A stretch of 64,000 nucleotides of DNA, taken from Pseudomonadales bacterium. Its GTDB lineage: Bacteria > Pseudomonadota > Gammaproteobacteria > Pseudomonadales > UBA7239. The notes under the pieces were generated by a model. That model was given only the letters and a program-made list of their open reading frames with translations. It did not search any database and was not told the DNA's origin. The stretch covers positions 186,001 to 250,000 of the forward strand of contig JAWLAB010000002.1 of assembly GCA_041395665.1 (NCBI GenBank). Reading direction: 5' to 3'. The position numbers and the translations under genes were made by a program. Each line of letters opens with the position of its first letter. Position 1 is the stretch's first letter. This document shows positions 41,308 through 51,412 of the stretch, piece after piece.

Positions 41308-41958
41308 TCAGCGCATTTTGATCTTAAAATTAAACTCCGCACCTTGAATGCTATCCAAGTAGCCAGCATCTTCATCCTGCTTTTTTTTACTACCGCCAAG
41401 CCTTCTATCATCATCGTCCATGATCAATTGCGCCCCCATTTCTATACCATCATTGGGTTCTTCTTTTGGCGCAAAGAAATCTGGCATTACTTTTTTCTTT
41501 TTTTCTTCCCAGCGCGCCGTCTGATTACGATATAAATTGTCATCCGACATTCTTAATCGCAATGCGCGGCGCTGATTGCTTGCCATTTTTGCTGTCGATT
41601 CATTTTTCATCGCAGGTTTTGCTGCTGGGTGGCTTGCGCCTATTTTTTTGATTGCCTTCACAATGGCCTTTACTGGTGCCGGCTTGGTTTCAACAACAAC
41701 TTTTTCTACATCAACAACCGGTGGCTGTTCTATCTCTTTTTCTTCAGGCGTAATAACAATCTCTTTCGCCTGATCGTTAACCAATGGCAGCAGCAACTTC
41801 TCTTGCGGCACTGCGCCTTCCCAATGCGGCTGCACCATGCTCTCCCATTGAAAAGCCATATCTTTTTCATATTCATTCACCGCAAACAGTAACAGCAACG
41901 ACATCAATAACAATCCAAAAATTATTATTGCGCTGCGAATTACTGTGCTAGACCGCAC
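41308..41958 (-). CDS. hypothetical single-pass membrane protein with charged linker
   Basis: Protein of 216 aa that I do not recognise. One N-terminal membrane helix (about residues 10-27, SAIIIFGLLLMSLLLLFAV) is followed by a Glu/Pro/Lys-rich region resembling TonB-like linkers (EIEQPPVVDVEKVVVETKPA), then basic and acidic segments with DDDDRRLGG. It is probably anchored in the inner membrane with the rest periplasmic. GTG at 41958 or TTG at 41964 could start it; neither has a strong site. It begins directly at the ygiQ-family gene stop, so it is likely cotranscribed. Confidence 0.6.
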   Translation of the reverse strand: MRSSTVIRSAIIIFGLLLMSLLLLFAVNEYEKDMAFQWESMVQPHWEGAVPQEKLLLPLVNDQAKEIVITPEEKEIEQPPVVDVEKVVVETKPAPVKAIVKAIKKIGASHPAAKPAMKNESTAKMASNQRRALRLRMSDDNLYRNQTARWEEKKKKVMPDFFAPKEEPNDGIEMGAQLIMDDDDRRLGGSKKKQDEDAGYLDSIQGAEFNFKIKMR

Positions 41959-41964
41959 AATCAA

Positions 41965-44100
41965 CTACCGTATACGCTGCGGACGCCGACTAGGGGCGCT
42001 ACCAGAGCGAGGCGTTTTCTTTTTACCTTCACCCACAGAAGGCTGCGGCGGAAGCCCTGTGTGCTGCGTCAGCAATTTATTGGCGCGACGACGATAAATG
42101 GCATCGGCATTTTTGATGCGTGAATCAATTTTCACCGGCTGTGTTTTAGGGATGAGATGATGAATACCGTTACCGATCAAATCCGCACGCCCCATTTTGT
42201 GCAACGCCGCGCGCAATAACGGCCAGTTATCCGGGTCGTGATAGCGTAAAAACGCTTTGTGCAATTTGCGTTGATTGATCCCTTTCGGCACCGCTACGGT
42301 TTCACTATTGGCACGAATGCGTTTCAGCGGATTTTTTCCCGTGTGATACATCGCGCTCGCCATCGCCATCGGTGAGGGAATAAATGCCTGCACTTGATCG
42401 GCTTGGAAATTATTTTTCTTCAACCACAGCGCAAGATTCATCATGTCTTCGTCGCGCGTGCCAGGATGCGCCGCCACAAAATACGGGATGAGATACTGCT
42501 CTTTGCCCGCTGCGCGTGAATATTTTTCAAACATACCTTTGAAGCGGTCATAAGTACCAATGCCCGGCTTCATCATTTTGGTCAACACACTGTCTTCCGT
42601 GTGCTCCGGCGCAATTTTCAAATAACCGCCGACATGGTGTGTGACTAATTCCTTCACATACTCTGGCGTTTCTACTGCCAAGTCATAACGCAGGCCGGAG
42701 GCGATCAGAATTTTTTTGACGCCGGGTAGCGCGCGCGCTTTGCGATACAGCTTCACCAAGGGCATTTGATTGGTGTCGAGATTGCTGCAAATACTCGGAT
42801 ACACGCAAGACAATCGTCGGCAGTTCTGCTCAATTTTTTCATCCTTGCAATTCAAGCGCCACATATTCGCCGTAGGGCCGCCGAGATCCGAAATCACGCC
42901 GGTAAAGCCTGGCACTTTGTCGCGAATATCTTCAATTTCTTGCAGAATAGATTCTTCCGAGCGACTTTGAATAATGCGCCCTTCGTGTTCGGTGATCGAA
43001 CAAAAAGTGCAACCACCAAAACAGCCGCGCATGATATTGACAGAGAAACGGATCATTTCGTACGCAGGAAATTTCGCTTTGCCATACGCAGGATGCGGTT
43101 GTCGTGAATACGGCAGTCCAAACACACCGTCCATTTCCAATGTCGATAAAGGCAGCGGCGGCGGATTCATCCACACCATGCGATCACCGTGTTGTTGTAT
43201 CACCGCGCGCGCATTGCCCGGATTAGTTTCTTTGTGAAACGCGCGCGAAGCGTGCGCGTACAGCAGCGTGTCGTTGCTGACATCGTCAAACGATGGCAAA
43301 CGCACCACTTCTGCCGTGGCTGATTTTTTTTCTGCGTGTGCTTCCAGATTCACCAAGCGCACAGTTTCTGCGGCCTCCGGTTCCGTTGCATCCACTTCGC
43401 TAAAATTGGGCAGAATATTTTTTGTGATAAAAGCTGTGCCGCGAATATCTTGAATATCGCGAATGTTTTCACCGGCGGCTAAACGGTGCGCGAGTTCCAC
43501 CACCTGTCTTTCGGCGTTGCCGTAAATCAACATGTCGGCTTTGCTATCAAACAAAATCGAACGGCGCACTTTTTCTGACCAATAATCAAAATGCGCCAAT
43601 CTGCGCAAACTCGCTTCGATGCCGCCAATCACCAACGGCACACCGGCGTACGCTTCGCGGCAACGCTGGCTGTAAATCAATGTAGAACGATCAGGGCGAA
43701 AACCGCCTTTGCCATCGGGCGAATACGCGTCGTCCGAACGAATTTTTTTATCAGCGGTGTAACGGTTGATCATCGAATCCATGTTGCCGGCAGTGACACC
43801 AAAAAACAGATTCGGTTTACCTAAGGCTTTGAACGCATCTGCCGATTGCCAATCCGGTTGCGCGATAATGCCGACGCGAAAACCCTGCGCTTCCAGCGTG
43901 CGACCAATCACTGCCATGCCGAAGCTGGGATGATCCACATAGGCATCACCGGTGACGATGATGATGTCGCAGCTATCCCAGCCCAGCTCATCCATTTCCG
44001 CACGCGACATCGGCAGCACGGGCGCCGCGCCAAAACGCTTGGCCCAAAACGGTTTGCGACCAAATAAATCAACGGCGTTGGCGGTTTTTACAGCAGACAT
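41965..44100 (-). CDS. YgiQ family radical SAM protein
   Basis: Protein of 711 aa. The radical-SAM cluster motif is CFGGCTFCS, in the middle of the protein after an N-terminal domain of about 370 residues ([37 protein letters not shown]). The C-terminal tail is basic and low-complexity ([19 protein letters not shown]). The biological reaction of YgiQ is not established. ATG at 44100 is preferred because TGAGG is well spaced for it and too close for the ATG two codons upstream. Confidence 0.93.
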   Translation of the reverse strand: MSAVKTANAVDLFGRKPFWAKRFGAAPVLPMSRAEMDELGWDSCDIIIVTGDAYVDHPSFGMAVIGRTLEAQGFRVGIIAQPDWQSADAFKALGKPNLFFGVTAGNMDSMINRYTADKKIRSDDAYSPDGKGGFRPDRSTLIYSQRCREAYAGVPLVIGGIEASLRRLAHFDYWSEKVRRSILFDSKADMLIYGNAERQVVELAHRLAAGENIRDIQDIRGTAFITKNILPNFSEVDATEPEAAETVRLVNLEAHAEKKSATAEVVRLPSFDDVSNDTLLYAHASRAFHKETNPGNARAVIQQHGDRMVWMNPPPLPLSTLEMDGVFGLPYSRQPHPAYGKAKFPAYEMIRFSVNIMRGCFGGCTFCSITEHEGRIIQSRSEESILQEIEDIRDKVPGFTGVISDLGGPTANMWRLNCKDEKIEQNCRRLSCVYPSICSNLDTNQMPLVKLYRKARALPGVKKILIASGLRYDLAVETPEYVKELVTHHVGGYLKIAPEHTEDSVLTKMMKPGIGTYDRFKGMFEKYSRAAGKEQYLIPYFVAAHPGTRDEDMMNLALWLKKNNFQADQVQAFIPSPMAMASAMYHTGKNPLKRIRANSETVAVPKGINQRKLHKAFLRYHDPDNWPLLRAALHKMGRADLIGNGIHHLIPKTQPVKIDSRIKNADAIYRRRANKLLTQHTGLPPQPSVGEGKKKTPRSGSAPSRRPQRIR

Positions 44101-44166
44101 GGACATACCTCAGAACTCTCCGCGCATCTTATACTGCGCCCCATCACTTTGTTGCAGATTCACACC

Positions 44167-44937
44167 ATGATTGACTCGCTTTGGCAGACCATACGCCGCG
44201 TTGCCGAACAGGAAGCCGCGCAAGAACCTGTGCTGGCGAGCTTTCTGCACAACACCGTCTTGCGCCACCAAAGCCTCTGCTCCGCCTTAGGTTTCCTTAT
44301 CGCCGGCAAATTAGATTGCCAAGCCCTGCCCGCACTCACACTGATGGAAGTGTTTAGCGAAGCTTTTTGCGCAGACAGCACGATCACCGCGGTAGTGGCG
44401 CGCGATTTGGAAGCCATCACCACCCGCGACCCCGTGTGCCAATCGCCGCTGCAAGCACTATTGTTTTATAAAGGTTTTCACGCGCTGACCGCGTGGCGCG
44501 TGGCGCATTGGCTGTGGCAGCAAAACCGCAAACCGCTGGCGTACTTTTTGCAGAACCGTATCTCGGTCGCGTTTGCTGTTGATATCCACCCCGCAGCGCG
44601 CATCGGCAGCGGCGTGCTGCTCGATCATGCCACCGGCATCGTCATCGGCGAAACCGCTACCGTGGCTGACAATGTTTCCATCTTGCAGGATGTGACGCTG
44701 GGCGGTACCGGCAAAGAAACGGGCGACCGCCACCCCAAAATCGGCGCGGGCGTGTTGATCGGCCCCGGCAGTAAGATTCTCGGCAATATCCATATCGGCG
44801 CTTGCGCGCAGATTGCTGCTGGCAGCGTGATACTCAAAGATGTGCCGGAATGCGCTCTGATGGCTGGCGTGCCAGCGAAACAAATCGGCCAGAGCGATTG
44901 TGCGCAGCCGGCGCTGGAGATGCGGCAGACGCTGTAG
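44167..44937 (+). CDS. cysE: serine O-acetyltransferase
   Basis: CysE, 256 aa, acetylates L-serine with acetyl-CoA as the first step of cysteine synthesis. N-terminal helical domain followed by a left-handed beta-helix of hexapeptide repeats: DIHPAARIGSGVLLDHATGI, GETATVADNVSILQ and GGTGKETGDRHPKIG, which includes the catalytic His. ATG at 44167 is preferred. Divergent from the ygiQ-family gene. Confidence 0.95.
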   Translation: MIDSLWQTIRRVAEQEAAQEPVLASFLHNTVLRHQSLCSALGFLIAGKLDCQALPALTLMEVFSEAFCADSTITAVVARDLEAITTRDPVCQSPLQALLFYKGFHALTAWRVAHWLWQQNRKPLAYFLQNRISVAFAVDIHPAARIGSGVLLDHATGIVIGETATVADNVSILQDVTLGGTGKETGDRHPKIGAGVLIGPGSKILGNIHIGACAQIAAGSVILKDVPECALMAGVPAKQIGQSDCAQPALEMRQTL

Positions 44938-44967
44938 TTGCCGATACTTTTGTTGCAGATGCTGTAG

Positions 44968-45357
44968 CTAGGGGCGTTCTACACGGCGATCTGTGTGCTT
45001 TTTGGCGTTCTTGATAAAGCCCGCATCGAAAGTTTTAAACGCCTCATGATCAAGGCTTAAAGCCAAATGAAATGCATCCGCAAAATCAAAACCAGCTTCG
45101 TGCCAATCAATCACCTGTGCGACAAGCCGTGCATTGTTCAGCACCACATTGGGCAGGCCACAGATACGGCGAAATGCCGTACAAATATCGGCGGGCTGCA
45201 AATCAAACGCGGCGCGTAAAACCCATTCCGCTTCGAGCAATACCGTGTCGGGAATGAAGATATTTTCAGAGGCAAACAGTTTTTGGCTGGCTTTGCTCTG
45301 CGCTGGGTTATCCGTCACCAGCAGGCGCACCAACACATTGGTATCAATGGCTATCAC
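44968..45357 (-). CDS. vapC: PIN-domain toxin, VapC-like
   Basis: PIN-domain ribonuclease of 129 aa, likely toxin of a type II toxin-antitoxin pair. Acidic active-site residues: Asp in IAIDTNVLVRLL, Glu in LLEAEWVLRA, Asp in FDFADAFHLAL, and a final Asp in FDAGF. GTG at 45357 follows the antitoxin stop by one base, the usual coupling. Confidence 0.9.
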   Translation of the reverse strand: MIAIDTNVLVRLLVTDNPAQSKASQKLFASENIFIPDTVLLEAEWVLRAAFDLQPADICTAFRRICGLPNVVLNNARLVAQVIDWHEAGFDFADAFHLALSLDHEAFKTFDAGFIKNAKKHTDRRVERP

Positions 45358-45358
45358 G

Positions 45359-45622
45359 CTACTTTCCTTGAATGAATTGGCTCCGCATGGATTGGGTTAA
45401 CGCCGCCTGAATTTCCTCGTCCGTCTTTGGCTCAACCTTGCCGTCGAACATACCCACCACATCAGAGAGGCTGGTCGGCGCAAAAGGCGCTTTCGGCTTG
45501 AGCAATAAGCCATCGCCTGTGTCTATCGCCATCAATTCCAAGCCAGGCTCCCAGCAATGACTACTCCTAAAAGCCTTCGGGATAATCACCTGCCCCTTGC
45601 TGGAAAGTTTTGTGGTTTCCAT
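45359..45622 (-). CDS. AbrB/MazE-type antitoxin paired with VapC
   Basis: Protein of 87 aa with an N-terminal swapped-hairpin DNA-binding domain (TTKLSSKGQVIIPKAFR, then PGLELMAIDTGDGLLLKP) and a C-terminal segment likely to wrap the toxin. ATG at 45622 follows GAGGTGG. Such antitoxins repress their own operon and block the PIN toxin. Confidence 0.9.
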   Translation of the reverse strand: METTKLSSKGQVIIPKAFRSSHCWEPGLELMAIDTGDGLLLKPKAPFAPTSLSDVVGMFDGKVEPKTDEEIQAALTQSMRSQFIQGK

Positions 45623-45680
45623 GAGCCACCTCAAAAGTAAGATTAAGGTAAGACTATATTCTTGTGGGGGATTGGTCAAA

Positions 45681-45938
45681 CTAAACATGATCGATAGAGG
45701 GTTTCCCAATAGCTATGCCATCAACTCCTGTAGGTCTGACTATCCATTTTTCAAATCCTGTAATAACTCCACTTTCCCTCCGTAGTTCGACAAGCCCTCC
45801 TTGCTCAAGAGCCGTCAGAATGAGTTGCGTCTGATTTTTTAGGCTTTTAGCTTCCTCTTTTAGATCGTCACCAGCTCTTTTGTAGTAGGCATATGAAACC
45901 AGCCAAGTGATTAAAGATCCAATTAATACTTCAACCAT
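45681..45938 (-). CDS. small membrane-anchored hypothetical protein
   Basis: Protein of 85 aa with an N-terminal membrane helix (VEVLIGSLITWLVSYAYY) followed by an amphipathic charged helix (DDLKEEAKSLKNQTQLILTA) and a short C-terminal domain. Similar small proteins occur in many bacteria without known function. It lies between orn and the toxin-antitoxin pair on the same strand. No strong ribosome site. Confidence 0.6.
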   Translation of the reverse strand: MVEVLIGSLITWLVSYAYYKRAGDDLKEEAKSLKNQTQLILTALEQGGLVELRRESGVITGFEKWIVRPTGVDGIAIGKPSIDHV

Positions 45939-45953
45939 ATGTATTTGCTCACT

Positions 45954-46511
45954 CTACAAAACAAAGAAAAACTTCCGGTAATGCTGCAACTCCACAATCG
46001 AATCGCGAATATCATCCAGCGCCAAATGTGAGCTATGTTTTTTCACGCCATCGGCAATTTCTGGTCGCCAGCGTTTGGCTAATTCTTTGATGGTGCTGAC
46101 ATCCAAATTGCGGTAATGAAAAAACGCTTCCAGTTGCGGCATGCCGCGCCACAAAAAACGGCGATCCTGACAGATGCTATTGCCGCACATCGGTGAAGCG
46201 CCCGCCGGCACCCACTGCGCCAAAAACGCCAGAGTCTGGCGCTCGGCTTCGGCGGTATCGAAATCGCTGGTCAGCACGCGCTTGGTCAAACCGCTGTTGC
46301 CGTGCTGGCGCGTGTTCCATTCGTCCATACCATCCATCACCGCGTGCGGCTGGCGAATCGCCAGAGAAGGGCCTTCTGCCAAAACATTGAGATCGCTATC
46401 GGTGACGATGGTGGCGATTTCAATGATGACATCGGTGTCGGGATTCAAGCCAGTCATCTCTAAATCAATCCAAATCAGATGGTTTTTATCCACAACAGGC
46501 TTTGGTTGCAT
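45954..46511 (-). CDS. orn: oligoribonuclease
   Basis: DEDDh 3'-5' exoribonuclease, 185 aa, that degrades very short RNAs, including pGpG from c-di-GMP turnover. Motifs: [24 protein letters not shown] and [14 protein letters not shown] with catalytic His and Asp. Divergent from rsgA, the standard gammaproteobacterial arrangement. Confidence 0.97.
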   Translation of the reverse strand: MQPKPVVDKNHLIWIDLEMTGLNPDTDVIIEIATIVTDSDLNVLAEGPSLAIRQPHAVMDGMDEWNTRQHGNSGLTKRVLTSDFDTAEAERQTLAFLAQWVPAGASPMCGNSICQDRRFLWRGMPQLEAFFHYRNLDVSTIKELAKRWRPEIADGVKKHSSHLALDDIRDSIVELQHYRKFFFVL

Positions 46512-46578
46512 CTCGCTGCTCTCTTGGTAAGGTGTGCGCCATTCTTACCGCTACGCCTGCCGATGTGAAGCCGACCTC

Positions 46579-47604
46579 ATGGCCCGACGCTTAACCGATC
46601 AACAACGCCGCCGCATCGCTCTGCAGCAAACACGCCGCCGCAATAAAGTGGATGACATTGCGAGCGACACCGCGCCGGATGAAGCGCAGCTCGGCGCAGA
46701 GCAAGCCGTGTTGGTAATCGCGCATTACGGCAGCCAATTGGATGTGGAAACTTTTGATACACCGCCGCGCACCGTGCGCTGTTTTTTGCGCGCCAATATT
46801 GCAGCTTTAGTAACGGGTGATCACGCGATTGCCAAATTGCCGCCCGCTGATAACGAGCAACTCACCACAGGCGTTGTCGTTGCTGGCAGCGAAAGGCATT
46901 CGCTGTTAGCGCGCCCCGACAGTCGCGGTTTGTTGCGACCGGTTGCGGCGAATGTGGATGTGATTTTGATCACGCTCGCACCCGTGCCTGAGCCTTTTCC
47001 GATTTTGATTGATCGCTATTTAGTCGCTGCCAGCTTGCACCATATTGCGGCGGCGATTGTGTGCAATAAAACTGATCTGCTCGACGACAAGCATCGTCTA
47101 TACATAGAGCCGCTGTTACAGATGTATCGCGACATCAGTTATCCCGTTTTTTGTGTCTCCGCAGAAAAAAATGAAGGTGTCGCTGCGCTGCAAGATTTTT
47201 TACGCGACAAAACGGCGGTGATAGTCGGGCAATCTGGCGTAGGAAAATCCTCATTGATTCGCACACTGTTACCCGATGTGGAAATTGCTGTTGGCGCGTT
47301 GTCCGCCGGTGTAGAAAAAGGTCGTCACACCACCACCACCGCGCGGCTTTATCATTTACCCAATAGCGGAAACATTATTGATTCCCCTGGCATTCGTGAA
47401 TTCACACTACAACATTTGCCTGCGCCAGAATTGCTGCAACATTTTCCTGATTTATACGAGCATGCGCAGCACTGCCGTTTTCGCGATTGCCAACACGAAC
47501 ACGAACCGGATTGCGCCGTACTCGCCGCCGAACAAGCGGGTACTGTTTTTCCTGAACGCCTCGCCAGCTATCGCCACATTCTTAGCAGCTTGAACGCTGC
47601 GTAA
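46579..47604 (+). CDS. rsgA: small ribosomal subunit biogenesis GTPase RsgA
   Basis: RsgA (YjeQ), 341 aa, circularly permuted GTPase that acts late in 30S maturation. Order: OB fold, NKTD-type motif (VCNKTDLL), then P-loop GQSGVGKSSLI and DSPG in IIDSPGIREF; the C-terminal zinc domain has CRFRDCQHEHEPDC. ATG at 46579 gives the typical MARRLTDQQRRR start. Confidence 0.97.
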   Translation: MARRLTDQQRRRIALQQTRRRNKVDDIASDTAPDEAQLGAEQAVLVIAHYGSQLDVETFDTPPRTVRCFLRANIAALVTGDHAIAKLPPADNEQLTTGVVVAGSERHSLLARPDSRGLLRPVAANVDVILITLAPVPEPFPILIDRYLVAASLHHIAAAIVCNKTDLLDDKHRLYIEPLLQMYRDISYPVFCVSAEKNEGVAALQDFLRDKTAVIVGQSGVGKSSLIRTLLPDVEIAVGALSAGVEKGRHTTTTARLYHLPNSGNIIDSPGIREFTLQHLPAPELLQHFPDLYEHAQHCRFRDCQHEHEPDCAVLAAEQAGTVFPERLASYRHILSSLNAA

Positions 47605-47617
47605 TTTTTTATCGACC

Positions 47618-48478
47618 ATGACTGAAACCACACCGCAAAAATTAGATGCCAGCATCGCGATTACCGCAGCGGGAAAACGCGCGATTGATTGGTTGGCAGA
47701 ACACACGCCGCTCTCACGCATGCAATGCAAAAAAGCGATGGCGCAAGGTGCTGTCTGGCTACAAATCAACAAAAAACAAGAACGATTGCGCCGCGCGACA
47801 CGCGAATTACCCGCCAATAGCAAACTGCATATTTATTTTGATGCCGCGATACTCGCGTTAAATCCGCCCACACCGACACTGATTGCCGATGAGCGCAGCT
47901 ACAGCGTGTGGTACAAACCAGCGGGATTATTGGCGCAAGGTACGCTGCAAGGCGATCACTGCTCGCTATTGCGACTCGCGGAACAACAAACACAACGCAA
48001 AACTTTTTTAGTGCACCGATTGGATCGCGAAGCCAGCGGCTTGATGTTGGTGGCGCACACCGAAAAAGCTGCTGCTGCGCTGTCTGCATTATTTCAAAAC
48101 AATCGCATCGAAAAACATTATCGCGCCAGCGTCGTTGGTAAATGTGAGGCTGTTTTGTCCGAAGATAAAACTGCGCTGCCCTTCAAAATTGACAGCACGA
48201 TTGACGGCAAACACGCACTCACTTGGATAGACGGCGCGAGCTACGATGCTGGCAATCAATGCACACATTTACGCATTCATATCGACACCGGACGCAAACA
48301 CCAAATTCGTCGCCATCTCGCTGAATTGGGGCATCCCATCATTGGCGATGCGCGTTACGGCACAGCAACAGGGCAAGCGCATTTAGCACTCACCGCCAGT
48401 GGCATGGCGTTTTTATGTCCGCTGGCTAACCGCAAACGACAATACACCCTACCCGCCGATTTACTCTCACAGCATTAA
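47618..48478 (+). CDS. RluA-family RNA pseudouridine synthase
   Basis: Protein of 286 aa with an N-terminal S4-like domain (PLSRMQCKKAMAQGAVWLQI) and the RluA catalytic motif HRLDREASGLMLVAHT, whose Asp is the nucleophile; GRKHQIRRHLAELGHPIIGD is the second family signature. The target uridine in rRNA or tRNA cannot be told from sequence. Starts 13 bp after rsgA; ends 10 bp before cobT. Confidence 0.93.
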   Translation: MTETTPQKLDASIAITAAGKRAIDWLAEHTPLSRMQCKKAMAQGAVWLQINKKQERLRRATRELPANSKLHIYFDAAILALNPPTPTLIADERSYSVWYKPAGLLAQGTLQGDHCSLLRLAEQQTQRKTFLVHRLDREASGLMLVAHTEKAAAALSALFQNNRIEKHYRASVVGKCEAVLSEDKTALPFKIDSTIDGKHALTWIDGASYDAGNQCTHLRIHIDTGRKHQIRRHLAELGHPIIGDARYGTATGQAHLALTASGMAFLCPLANRKRQYTLPADLLSQH

Positions 48479-48488
48479 CGGAAAGACT

Positions 48489-49541
48489 ATGTTTGATCCA
48501 CACGCTCTATTCACCGTTCGCGCCACCAATAAAACACTGCAAGCGGAAATCCAACAGAAAATTGATGGCAAAACCAAACCATTGGGTGCGCTTGGCACAT
48601 TGGAAACCATCGCACTGCAAGTGGCGTTGATTCAGCAATCGTTGATGCCAACATTAAATAAACCGCACATGCTGTTATTTGCTGGCGATCACGGCATCAC
48701 CGCCGAAGGTGTCAGCCCTTTCCCTTCGGAAGTGACGCAACAAATGGTGCGTAATTTTGTCAGTGGCGGCGCGGCGATCAATGTGTTTTGTCGCCAACAC
48801 GGCATTGCGATTGATGTGGTGGATGCCGGTGTGAATGGCGATTTACGCGGCCTGCCTATCAAGAACGTTAAAGTGGCGGAAGGCACGCGCAATTTTTTAC
48901 ACGAACCCGCAATGACTGCCGCGCAGTGTGAACAAGCTGTCTCACGCGGCGCGATGTTGGTGCGTGCGAGCGCAGAATCCGGCTGCAACATCATCGGCTT
49001 TGGTGAAATGGGCATTGGCAACACTTCATCCGCCACCGCAGTGTTTTCGGCGCTGTCTGGCACAGCGATTGAAGATTGCGTAGGGCGCGGCACAGGTTTG
49101 AATGATGAAGGTTTAGCGCACAAAACGACTGTATTAAATGCTGCGCTAAAAAAACACGGGGAGCTTAATGATCCATTTGAAATTCTTTGCACTTTCGGCG
49201 GCTTTGAAATTGCCATGATGGTTGGCGCGATTCTCGCTGCGTGTGAGCAAAAAATGGTGGTGATGATCGACGGCTTTATCGCCAGCAGCGCCGCAGCGAT
49301 TGCCTTTGCACTAGAACCGCCAGCACGCGATTACTGTATTTTTTCACATCTCTCCGATGAAGCAGGACATCGCAAAATTCTCGATTATTTGCAAGTGAAA
49401 CCACTGGTATCACTCGGCTTGCGTTTGGGTGAAGGCAGCGGCGTCGCCGTCACTTATCCTTTAATTCAATCTGCCGTTTTGTTTCTCAATGAAATGGCTT
49501 CTTTTGATAGCGCGGGAATTTCTGGCAAAAACCATGACTGA
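48489..49541 (+). CDS. cobT: nicotinate-nucleotide--dimethylbenzimidazole phosphoribosyltransferase
   Basis: CobT, 350 aa, activates the lower-ligand base of cobalamin as alpha-ribazole phosphate. Motifs: [54 protein letters not shown] and LGEGSGVAV with the catalytic Glu. ATG at 48489 is preferred over an upstream in-frame codon within the preceding gene. Overlaps cobQ by 8 bp. Confidence 0.96.
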   Translation: MFDPHALFTVRATNKTLQAEIQQKIDGKTKPLGALGTLETIALQVALIQQSLMPTLNKPHMLLFAGDHGITAEGVSPFPSEVTQQMVRNFVSGGAAINVFCRQHGIAIDVVDAGVNGDLRGLPIKNVKVAEGTRNFLHEPAMTAAQCEQAVSRGAMLVRASAESGCNIIGFGEMGIGNTSSATAVFSALSGTAIEDCVGRGTGLNDEGLAHKTTVLNAALKKHGELNDPFEILCTFGGFEIAMMVGAILAACEQKMVVMIDGFIASSAAAIAFALEPPARDYCIFSHLSDEAGHRKILDYLQVKPLVSLGLRLGEGSGVAVTYPLIQSAVLFLNEMASFDSAGISGKNHD

Positions 49542-51027
49542 TTTTTCATCCACGCAGCATTTTCAATCACCACATTGCTTGATGGTGCAAGGCTGCACTT
49601 CTGACGCAGGCAAAAGCACTTTGGTAGCGGGATTGTGTCGCGTTTTGGCGCGGAGCGGTGTGCGTGTAGCACCGTTCAAACCACAAAACATGGCGTTAAA
49701 CAGCGCAGTGACGATAGATGGCGGCGAAATTGGTCGAGCGCAAGCCGTGCAGGCGCAAGCGTGTTTTCTCGAACCACACAGCGATATGAATCCAATTTTA
49801 TTGAAGCCGAATACAGATACTGGCGCGCAGGTGATTGTGCACGGCAAAGCACTGCGCAATATGGATGCTAAAAATTATCACCAGTACAAAAGCGAAGCGA
49901 TGCAATTCGTTTTGCAATCGTTTAAGCGATTGTCACAGCAATACCAACAAGTGATCGTTGAAGGTGCAGGCAGCCCTGCTGAAATTAATCTGCGCGATCG
50001 CGATGTAGCCAACATGGGTTTTGCCGAAAAAGTAGATTGCCCTGTGATTTTGGTGGCCGACATTGATCGCGGCGGCGTGTTTGCCCATTTGTGTGGCACG
50101 CTGGATTTATTGAGTGCATCCGAACAGCAACGCGTGATTGGTTTTGTCATCAATAAATTTCGTGGCGATGTGGCGCTATTGCAACCCGGTATTGATTGGC
50201 TAGAACAGCGCACAGGAAAACCGGTATTGGCAGTGATGCCCTATTTACACGGTTTGCACTTAGAAGCGGAAGACGCTATCGCTAGTAACACACATGAAAA
50301 AAATCATGGGGAGCGTTTGCGTGTAATCGTGCCTGTGACACCGCGCATCAGCAATCACACCGATTTCGATGCCCTACGCCTACATCCGCAAGTGGATTTG
50401 CAATTTGTGTGGGCGGGCAAAGAAAAACCTTCTGCTGATTTAGTGATACTCCCCGGCAGCAAAAGTGTGCGCAGCGATTTAGCGTTTTTGCGGGCGCAAG
50501 GCTGGGATTCGTATTTGCAAAAGCATTTGCGCTACGGCGGAAAGTTGATGGGTATTTGCGGCGGTTTTCAAATGCTCGGCAACAGCATTGCCGACCCGTA
50601 TGCACTGGAAGGTGAAGCGGGCACCGCGCAAGGTTTCGGCTTTTTAGATTTCAACACCGTGCTAGAACCGGAAAAACAATTGCTGCGCGTGCAAGGCACA
50701 TTACAAACGACAGGCGCAAAAGTCAGCGGTTATGAAATTCACTGCGGCGTCAGCAACGGTTCCGCACTGGAAAACTCTGCATTGAATTTAGGCGATCACA
50801 ACGACGGTGCTATTTCATCTGATGGCGCTATTTTCGGCAGCTATGTGCACGGTATTTTTGACGAGACAGAATCACTGAGCAGTATGTTGGCGTGGGCAGG
50901 TCTGCGCGATGTGGAAGCGTTTGATTATCGCGCGCGCCAAGAAGCAGATATTGAACGATTAGCGGATGCGGTTGAAAAACATTTCAACGCTGAATGGCTA
51001 CAACAGCAAATCAAGCCACTGCGTTAG
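49534..51027 (+). CDS. cobQ: adenosylcobyric acid synthase (glutamine-hydrolysing)
   Basis: CobQ/CbiP, 497 aa, amidates cobyrinic acid a,c-diamide side chains using ATP and glutamine. N-terminal P-loop-like synthetase domain ([43 protein letters not shown]) and C-terminal class I glutaminase domain with nucleophile Cys in [10 protein letters not shown] and His in YVHGIFD. It implies that incomplete corrinoids are processed, not only imported cobalamin. Its 3' end overlaps the convergent PilZ gene by 17 bp. Confidence 0.96.
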   Translation: MTDFSSTQHFQSPHCLMVQGCTSDAGKSTLVAGLCRVLARSGVRVAPFKPQNMALNSAVTIDGGEIGRAQAVQAQACFLEPHSDMNPILLKPNTDTGAQVIVHGKALRNMDAKNYHQYKSEAMQFVLQSFKRLSQQYQQVIVEGAGSPAEINLRDRDVANMGFAEKVDCPVILVADIDRGGVFAHLCGTLDLLSASEQQRVIGFVINKFRGDVALLQPGIDWLEQRTGKPVLAVMPYLHGLHLEAEDAIASNTHEKNHGERLRVIVPVTPRISNHTDFDALRLHPQVDLQFVWAGKEKPSADLVILPGSKSVRSDLAFLRAQGWDSYLQKHLRYGGKLMGICGGFQMLGNSIADPYALEGEAGTAQGFGFLDFNTVLEPEKQLLRVQGTLQTTGAKVSGYEIHCGVSNGSALENSALNLGDHNDGAISSDGAIFGSYVHGIFDETESLSSMLAWAGLRDVEAFDYRARQEADIERLADAVEKHFNAEWLQQQIKPLR

Positions 51028-51400
51028 TAGGGTCAGCAACCATTTGTGCAATACGGTGCTTCCAAGGTTCAATATCAGTGCCGTCCGATTCCAACAACAA
51101 AAAACCGGCAAGGAAATCTTTTTCACGGCCTACTTTCGCCACCCATTTTACTTCGCCGGTTAAATGGTAGTGGCGCGGCTCACCGAGAAACTCCACACAC
51201 AAGCGCAAAATACTGCCGGGGGCAATCGGCTTATCTACAATGATCTGTAACCCATTGGCTGATAAATCAATCGTTTTAGACACCACCACATTCGGCTTGC
51301 GCTCTTCACCAGAAGGCGAAGCATAAGTTTCGACAAAAACTACCAATTCTTGGCTGACGCGCAATTCCGTGCGCTGACAAGATGCTGTCTCATTATTCAT
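51011..51400 (-). CDS. PilZ domain protein
   Basis: Single-domain protein of 129 aa. The PilZ c-di-GMP-binding elements appear as a basic N-terminus (RTELRVSQE) and [11 protein letters not shown], matching the DxSxxG consensus; the barrel continues through [16 protein letters not shown]. The canonical RxxxR is weak, so ligand binding is uncertain. It is 12 bp after the DUF1631 gene and probably cotranscribed. Confidence 0.85.
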   Translation of the reverse strand: MNNETASCQRTELRVSQELVVFVETYASPSGEERKPNVVVSKTIDLSANGLQIIVDKPIAPGSILRLCVEFLGEPRHYHLTGEVKWVAKVGREKDFLAGFLLLESDGTDIEPWKHRIAQMVADPTNAVA

Positions 51401-51412
51401 AGCTATTTCCCT

